Positions 58,268 to 64,000 of a stretch of 64,000 bases of DNA are shown in pieces. The position numbers were made by a program, and so were the translations under genes. Below the pieces are notes generated by a model. The model searched no databases. It was not told where the DNA came from and saw only the letters and a list, made by a program, of their open reading frames with translations. Source of the stretch: Boesenbergia rotunda. Lineage: Eukaryota > Streptophyta > Magnoliopsida > Zingiberales > Zingiberaceae. The DNA lies in assembly GCA_024364735.1 (NCBI GenBank), contig JAGFNQ010000711.1, forward strand, positions 1 through 64,000, written 5' to 3'. Positions within the stretch are counted from its first letter, which is position 1. Each line of letters starts with the position of its first letter.

Positions 58268-61200
58268 ATGGTGAGATCGCCCGTGTTGATCTACTTGGGC
58301 GTGGTGCTCTTCGTCGTCCTCCTCCTCTCGTTCGCTCCGAGCCGCCCCAACCGCCTCCACCGCCGCCTCAAGCTCCGCTCGGTCGCCCATCTCTCCTCAC
58401 AGCCCGGCCTAGATCGCCGCAGTATTCCCTTCGATCCCATCATCGCTGACATCGAGCGCGTCCGCGAGGATAGGGAGTGGGAAAAGAGCCACTACTTTCC
58501 GGAGGGCCACGCCCCCGCCATGGAGTCCCAGCCCGAGTGGGAAGACTTCATGAATGCCGAGGATTACATCAACGATGAGGAGCGTTTCAATGTCACCCAT
58601 CGCATCGTGGAGCTGTTCCCTAAGATTGACGTCGGCCGTGCTGACGGATTCGTCACCGCCGATGAGCTCACGGAGTGGAATCTCAGACAAGTGGAACAGG
58701 AGGTATTGCACAGGACGCGGCGGGACATGGAGCTCCATGACAAGAATCATGATGGCTTAATCTCTTTCACTGAGTATGAGCCGCCCAGCTGGACCTATAG
58801 ATTGCAAGGTCGGTAAAAAAAAGATCCCTCCTTGATGTCATACACTGTTCTAATTTCAAGAAGTCCTTATTTTTTTACTACTTTTCTATGAGTTATAAGT
58901 TCTGATTTGCAGAAATTTCTGGCCTTTACTTTCCTTTTTTTTTTTGAACTTTTTCCCTTCTGCAGTGTCAGTAGTGAAGATCCGGGCGTTGTATCTCTTT
59001 AACTGATGGCCATTAGTGGGTTCATATCTACGAAAAGATCAGCATTTTTGCTATTTAATCTTTGATAATTGGATCTGATAGAGGAACATTGCTTCCTTGC
59101 TTATGTGTTATTCCAGTCTAAGTAGCTGTAAAAATATCTTCACCATAATATAGAGAATATTTTGATGGTCCAAAAACATCAAAAAAGAAAACTGGAGGAG
59201 AACAACCAAACAAGAAAGTAAATCCCTGATAGAAAGAGGAATTTTACTAAGAAGAGTATGGATTTGAGTCTTGATCGCTTGATATGCTTAGAGACCATCC
59301 TCTATTGTACAACTCAGAGGAACAATCTAGACTTGGAAAAATATAAGTTACACGGTTGACCAACCCTTGAAACTATAAGAATATGAAAAGACTAAAAATT
59401 ATTTAATTTTAATGTAATTCCTAGTAAACTTGAGTTTCCAACAAGTTGTAATTCCAAAAGATGTAGTTCAAAAAAGCTAACTTTAGTATTCAACAAGTTG
59501 TAATTCCAAAAAATCAAGTTTAATTTCCAACAGTAGCATACTAGGATTAAATTATGAGGACGTAACTTTATATCAGAAGTTTCTGATTCGCTGATGTAAA
59601 ACTGTTTTAAGCAGAAAATAGCATAAGACCTTGATTAAATTCAAGTTGAACATAACAATCAAGATTTAGGAGGAACGTGGAGTGTTTAAAAACAAAGATC
59701 AATTCTTGTATTGGTGGAGTGGATATGTTACAGCTACGAAAATCATTATATGTTATTTAATCAAGCTATTGTAATCTTTGATCAGCACTTTTGGCATCAA
59801 GTTATCCATTCTATAATTTCGGACTGGTAGAAGTTTTGATAATGCAAATACATAAAATTTTCTATATTAACTTTAACATGAATCAAGTAGCTTACTTATC
59901 CATTTTCTCCTGACATATTATCAGATGACAATTCTACTGACAATAAAGTGGGTTGGTGGAAAGAGGAACACTTCAATGCTTCAGATTGGAATGGTGATGG
60001 CCTTCTTAATCTAACAGAGTTTAATGAGTATGTCTTTGCTTATCTTATCATTCTCGTGCTGATTGAAAATGGTGTACCTTTTCTGATTGATACTTTTTCA
60101 ATTTTTTGTCTGCAGTTTCCTTCATCCAGCAGATGCTAGCAATCCCAAGTTGATCAGATGGTTAGCTAAGGAAGAAATTAGGTAACTATACTAAATTCAC
60201 TAATTAAGTATTACTTTGTTTATTTTCCATTTGCACTAATCTTACTGTACATGGAACTAAAATGTGTGCTTATGACTAGGTTTTGAATTTTAAATTAATT
60301 GTGTAAAGCTATACGTTGGTTATCTAGTGGACTAATTATGATATTCCCTTCTCGCTTCTTGATTGAAATTTCTTCATTTTGCAGCCCTTAGATATTCTGC
60401 AAAAAAATTGCCAATTTCCTAATCCTCATCAGCTATTTTATTTACAGCCCATAGAATTGATATCTCTCTAGATCTCATCAGTCCCAATTAATTTCTAGCA
60501 ATTTAAAAATTCAGGAATCACGGATGCCCAGTCCTGGATGACCTTGTAGCCTCAGTTTGCTGATGGACTTCTAATTGATCTTTATCTTGAGGATTCACAC
60601 ACTTATCATCGACACATCTACTCGGATACTAAATCTAAATGTGTTTTCTGTTGGTGCAATCAACCTCTAAGATTTCGATGTTTGATAATATACCTTTGTT
60701 TGGTCAAGTTTGACCAAAAGTTATCTAAATAGGATCTGATGTTTGGAAGTAAGAAGTCTAGTCATGTCAAGATTAACCGGATGACTAGCAAAGAGAAATC
60801 TAGTCAGGTCAAAGGTTGACCGGATGACTAGCGAGGAAAGTCATAATTGAAGGTTAGGCAAGGGAAAGTCCAAGTAGGTAGGGGTGAGTATTCGGTTAAA
60901 ACCGAACCGAACCGAACCGAACCGAATAGACCGAAAACTGAATAAACCGAAACTTTTCAAAAAAAAACTGAACCGATAAAATCTCGGTTAATTCGGTTTT
61001 TAACCGAATTAACCGATTTAATTGAATTTTTAAAATTTTATTCGATTTTAATTAAAAAAATAAGATTTTATTTAATTTAATTATATTTTAAATAAAAATA
61101 ATTAAATTAATATTCTTATTCGGTTAAACCGAATTACAAAATTCAAAACCGAAAACCGAACCGAATTTTGAAAAAAAAAAAACCGAAAACCGAATTAACC

Positions 61201-62976
61201 GAACCGAATTCCAAAATTTGGTCGGTTCGGTTCGGTTAATTCGGTTTTTTCGAATTTTTGCTCACCCCTACAAGTAGGTCAAGGTGACCGGATGACGGGC
61301 AAGAGTGAGTAGTCTACCAAGTGACTAGTAAGTCCAAGTGGGTTTAGAGGACGGGAGACTTAACAAAGGGAAATCCTAAGGGAGTAAGCCTTAAGTGATA
61401 AAGTCTCGTCCTTAGTAGGTAAGGTAGACTTGGAGTGTGGCTTGGTCCTGAGGGGGGACCCTTATGTGGTAAAGTCTTGGAGGAGTGAACTCCAAGCAAA
61501 AGGTAAGTCTAGTAGGTCAAGTAGACTTACAGGATTAGGCTAGGTTACTTGTTTGTGTTTTTATGTGTATCTTGTAGAAACTTGGAGCAAGAAGTAAGAT
61601 TGAAGAAGTAGACATGCAAACCAGATGCAGCTAGACCAAGTCCGGAGTGAACTGGACTTGACTTGGGTCGAACCGGACCCAAGTCAGTTTGGTTGATCGA
61701 TCCAAACGGTTCGGTTGACTAATCCCAAGGATCAGTCGACGAATTGGGTTCGAGTGTCTGGATTTGGGTACGGACCTAAATCGATTGTGTGGCCTAGTTC
61801 GGTAGACCCATCCTAAAGATCGGTAAACCGACAAGAAGATAACGACAAGATCCAGATCGCGATAAACTTGGTCGTGGGGATCAAATCTTATCCCGGATCG
61901 CTATATCGATAAGGTTTATCGATAGACTGAATGAGACTTATTAAAAGAGGCCCGAGCTCAACATTCCAGCTAATCAATATTCATGGCTTAACTACTCTGC
62001 CCTGTGGAAATGTGTTGCAAAGCTCTGTGACCGGGGATGCTCCAAGAGGGGTGCACTGCGCTCAGGACTTCCGGATTGGCCGTTGACTAGTTTGTTTTTA
62101 TTACAAATTGTGCTTTAATATTTTATTATCTTTGTGTTTCTAGTTTCTACCTTAAATTTGTAAGCGGTTTTGCTGCCTCACGAAAAATTCCAGTAAAGAG
62201 AAGGTCTAGTGGATGCCTCCCGTAGTTAGGCCTCAGTTGTACTGATCCTGGGGGTTTGGAACCAAATAATTTTGACAGAAAGTAATGACGAAATCGAGAA
62301 AAGCCACAAATTAATATCCACCCCCCCCCCCAACACACACACACACACAATCGATCGCACAAATCGTACACTTTTATTATCTATGAATAGCAAAAATTGC
62401 TTGCTCGGTGTAAATAAAAATCTTATATTCTCTTGTGCTATTTAATTTCTAGATCTCATTTATTTATTTATTTATTTATTTTGTGGCTAAGATGCTCTAA
62501 ATTTTTTATTTCAGGGAAAGAGATAAAGATAAAGATGGGAAACTTAATTTTCAAGAGTATTTTAATGGCTTATTCAACCTAATAAGGAGAAATGATGATG
62601 TTCATAATTCCACATTTAAATCTGAGACCTCCTCAGAGATGCCAGCTAAAAATTTATTCTCAGAGCTTGACCATGACAATGATGGGTACGTCTGAGGGTT
62701 CATTTATGCTATTAAGACATAGCAACCTTTCTGGTTATGCTCACTGGGATTTATTTATGTTTTGAGTATAGATGGTCTAAAATCAAATATTCTGGTTATT
62801 TGCATTGGAATATATTCATATTCATTCTATTACGAATACAGATGGATATCATATCATTTTTTTTTTGTTTCCTTGACAGTTTCTTGTCTGAAGATGAGCT
62901 TATACCTGTTATTGGTGATATACATCCATCAGAACGTTATTATGCAAAGCAACAAGCTGATTATGCTATTACTGAG
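58268..62976 (+). CDS. Calumenin/reticulocalbin-like EF-hand protein, five exons in window, 3' end off the edge
   Basis: Exons 58268-58808, 59925-60027, 60116-60181, 62515-62685 and 62880-62976 give 326 residues in one uninterrupted frame. Residues 6-23 are a hydrophobic signal anchor, so the protein should be membrane-bound or lumenal in the secretory pathway. EF-hand loops: 121-132 (DVGRADGFVTAD, degenerate), 158-169 (DKNHDGLISFTE), 201-212 (DWNGDGLLNLTE), 240-251 (DKDKDGKLNFQE) and 289-300 (DHDNDGFLSEDE). The last four have good calcium ligands. GWWKEEHFNASD, FLHPAD and YYAKQQADY are signatures of plant proteins such as Arabidopsis At4g27790 (from memory). At least one more exon, with a sixth EF hand, is expected beyond 64000. 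The start is the first ATG, in a purine-rich GGCGGAG context. Confidence 0.93.
58809..59924 (+). other. Intron 1 of EF-hand gene
   Basis: The intron is 1116 bases, GTCGGT donor and TTATCAG acceptor. A T-run lies near 58935, and a short duplication, 'caacaagttgtaattcc', occurs near 59437 and 59492. There is no other recognisable content. Confidence 0.8.
60649..62335 (+). repeat. Sirevirus-like solo LTR in EF-hand intron 3
   Basis: It starts TGTTGGTGCAATC, close to the LTR starts of D, and the proposed end CCCCCAACA is the inverse of TGTTGG. The 5' half has repeated 'ccggatgactagc' and 'gtcaaggt' words. A CCCCCCCCCCC stretch, as in the LTR tails of C, D and E, lies next to the end. No target duplication was found (TTTTC left; the right side is a CA microsatellite), so the right end is uncertain. 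It holds a nested MITE at 60879-61270. Confidence 0.6.
60879..61270. mobile_element. hAT-type MITE with perfect 8-bp target duplication
   Basis: The 392-bp element has terminal inverted repeats TAGGGGTGAG and CTCACCCCTA. CAAGTAGG at 60871-60878 is repeated exactly at 61271-61278. An 8-bp duplication is the mark of hAT transposases. The body is built of AACCGA/TTCGGT words in inverted arrangement and has no coding capacity. Confidence 0.92.
62322..62350. repeat. Poly-C and CA microsatellite
   Basis: A run of 11-12 C is followed by (CA)8-9, at the proposed right end of the intronic LTR. Confidence 0.9.
62458..62482. repeat. (TTTA)n microsatellite
   Basis: About six units of ATTT/TTTA, 30 bases before exon 4 of the EF-hand gene and inside the pyrimidine-rich acceptor region. 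Confidence 0.9.
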
Positions 62977-64000
62977 GTACTTTTTTGGGTTTACAGAAGA
63001 TTTATCTTCATTCGTTATCAAATACAGATTATGGTAGACTAGATTATTGGAATCTTGGCAAATCAATTAATACGTTCTATTGCATTAATTTAGCATAAGC
63101 TACATTCCTTTGACTTTCACTGAGTATCTGAATTGTGCATGGAAAACATCTGGCACTTCATTTTCTAGAAAACATTTCATGTGGTTGATGGGGGTGCTAG
63201 TTTCCAACTCGGAAATGTCAGTGTCTTTAGTAACCTGACATGGATGCGAGAATGATAGATAAAGAGGAATATCATAAAATATGACCTAGAGGAAGAGAAA
63301 TAGTAAAATTTGCTTTCTTCTAGCTGTCCCAGTTATGGAAGTACTTATAGGATTCTAGTAAAATAATTTCTAAAAAGGAGAATGTACCGTTAAGATGTGT
63401 TTCAGTTATCAATATGCATACCTTGTTCATATTTCATCTGGTGAAATGGCATGTATTTATAGTGTAGTAAACAACAACAACAACCAAGCTTTATCCTACT
63501 AGGTGGGGTCGGCTAATATATTTATAGTGTAGTATAGTATTAAATATTCCTAAATCTTGGATATATATGGGTGTTTCCCATATTGCAATTGAATAGGGAC
63601 TAAGTGTTGCTTTTATTCAAATAATAAATTGGAGCTTATCGGCTGATGTGATCGGCTACTAAAATACAATGGGATATTCGCAAAGTTCATACTTGCAAAT
63701 GTTGTATGAATTCCATAATAGGGCATGAATCTTTTAAGGTATTGACAGATATTGGTAGCTTTGAAAATCCTGTAATTGAGTTGATCTCTACGGCCAATCA
63801 CACCAGTTTTTTCAGATCTTCCACTTGGTGTCTTGATTTTGCCTATCTCTTCTTCTTAGACATCAAGTAAAATCAGGTTTAAGTCTCCTACTTTGCATGG
63901 CTACATCATTTGATGCATGTCTTTGAATTGAGTAGCAATGATATAAGATATAAGAATTTGTGCCTCTCTTTGCAAGAACAGTGTTGGATAGTCTCTCATT
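62977..64000 (+). other. Intron 5 of EF-hand gene (open at right edge)
   Basis: It starts GTACTT after TGAG at 62976. No exon with the expected sixth EF hand is seen to the end of the window. It contains the SINE-like motif at 63472-63522. Confidence 0.7.
63472..63522 (+). repeat. SINE-like dispersed motif, copy 2
   Basis: 'caacaacaacaaccaagc' followed by TTATCCTACTAGGTGGGG and 'tcggcta', the same motif as at 55199 with several changes. It sits in the plus orientation within intron 5 of the EF-hand gene. Confidence 0.5.

Larger units (their letters stand above)
60182..62514 (+). other. Intron 3 of EF-hand gene, host of an LTR and a MITE
   Basis: The intron is 2333 bases, GTAACT donor and TTTCAG acceptor. 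About 70% of it is the LTR-like insert 60649-62335. The exons on both sides still join in frame, so the insert has not destroyed the gene. Confidence 0.85.

Overview
This is nuclear DNA of a flowering plant, probably a monocot with a large repeat-rich genome. It has spliced host genes with GT/AG introns, an ER-type EF-hand protein and a two-RRM RNA-binding protein of plant type, and about 48 kb of nested LTR retrotransposons. The species cannot be named from the sequence. There are no bacterial, organellar or CRISPR features, and no rRNA or tRNA genes were seen.

Layout. 1-7643: a decayed Ty1/copia element 'A' (gag 1526-2140, pol 2134-5420, 3' LTR 5434-7643), with no 5' LTR in the window. 7755-9912: a probable Ty3/gypsy LTR. 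9913-10500: a SINE-like sequence and a short tandem repeat. From about 10951 to 47735 runs one nest of insertions, which target-site duplications (TSDs) allow to be unpacked. The outermost layer is 'F', a minus-strand gypsy-type gag-like gene cut into three pieces (46238-47735, 31351-32127, 10951-11047). Into F went 'E', a Sirevirus-like copia element (11048-31345, TSD GTTTA), and 'B', a copia element related to A (32128-46232). Into the 5' LTR of E went 'D-prime', a minus-strand Sirevirus-like element (12004-20666). Into B went a solo LTR 'C1' (32461-33569, TSD GGGTA), an inverted LTR 'C2' (33907-37436) and a truncated Sirevirus-like element 'D' (38506-43447). Into C2 went a solo LTR of family A (34941-37170, TSD TCCTT).

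48379-49218 holds a 25-26 bp palindromic tandem array and a 90-bp duplication. From 49.7 kb to the right edge is gene space. An RRM protein gene (minus strand, six coding exons, 57544 to 49841) carries a decayed Ty3/gypsy pol gene antisense in its 5.5-kb intron. It is divergently paired, with 0.7 kb between start codons, with a calumenin/reticulocalbin-like EF-hand gene (plus strand, from 58268, running off the right edge). One intron of the EF-hand gene holds a Sirevirus-like LTR with a hAT-type MITE nested inside it.

The most interesting system is in the Sirevirus-like elements E and D-prime. Each carries, between pol (or where pol should be) and the 3' LTR, an intact spliced ORF in the place of the 'envelope-like' gene. 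Both have a tiny first exon (11 and 23 bp) and one intron. Both are preceded by a block of the same family-specific palindromes that fill that element's own LTR. D-prime has lost pol altogether yet kept this gene open, and E has kept it open while its pol is full of stops and frameshifts.
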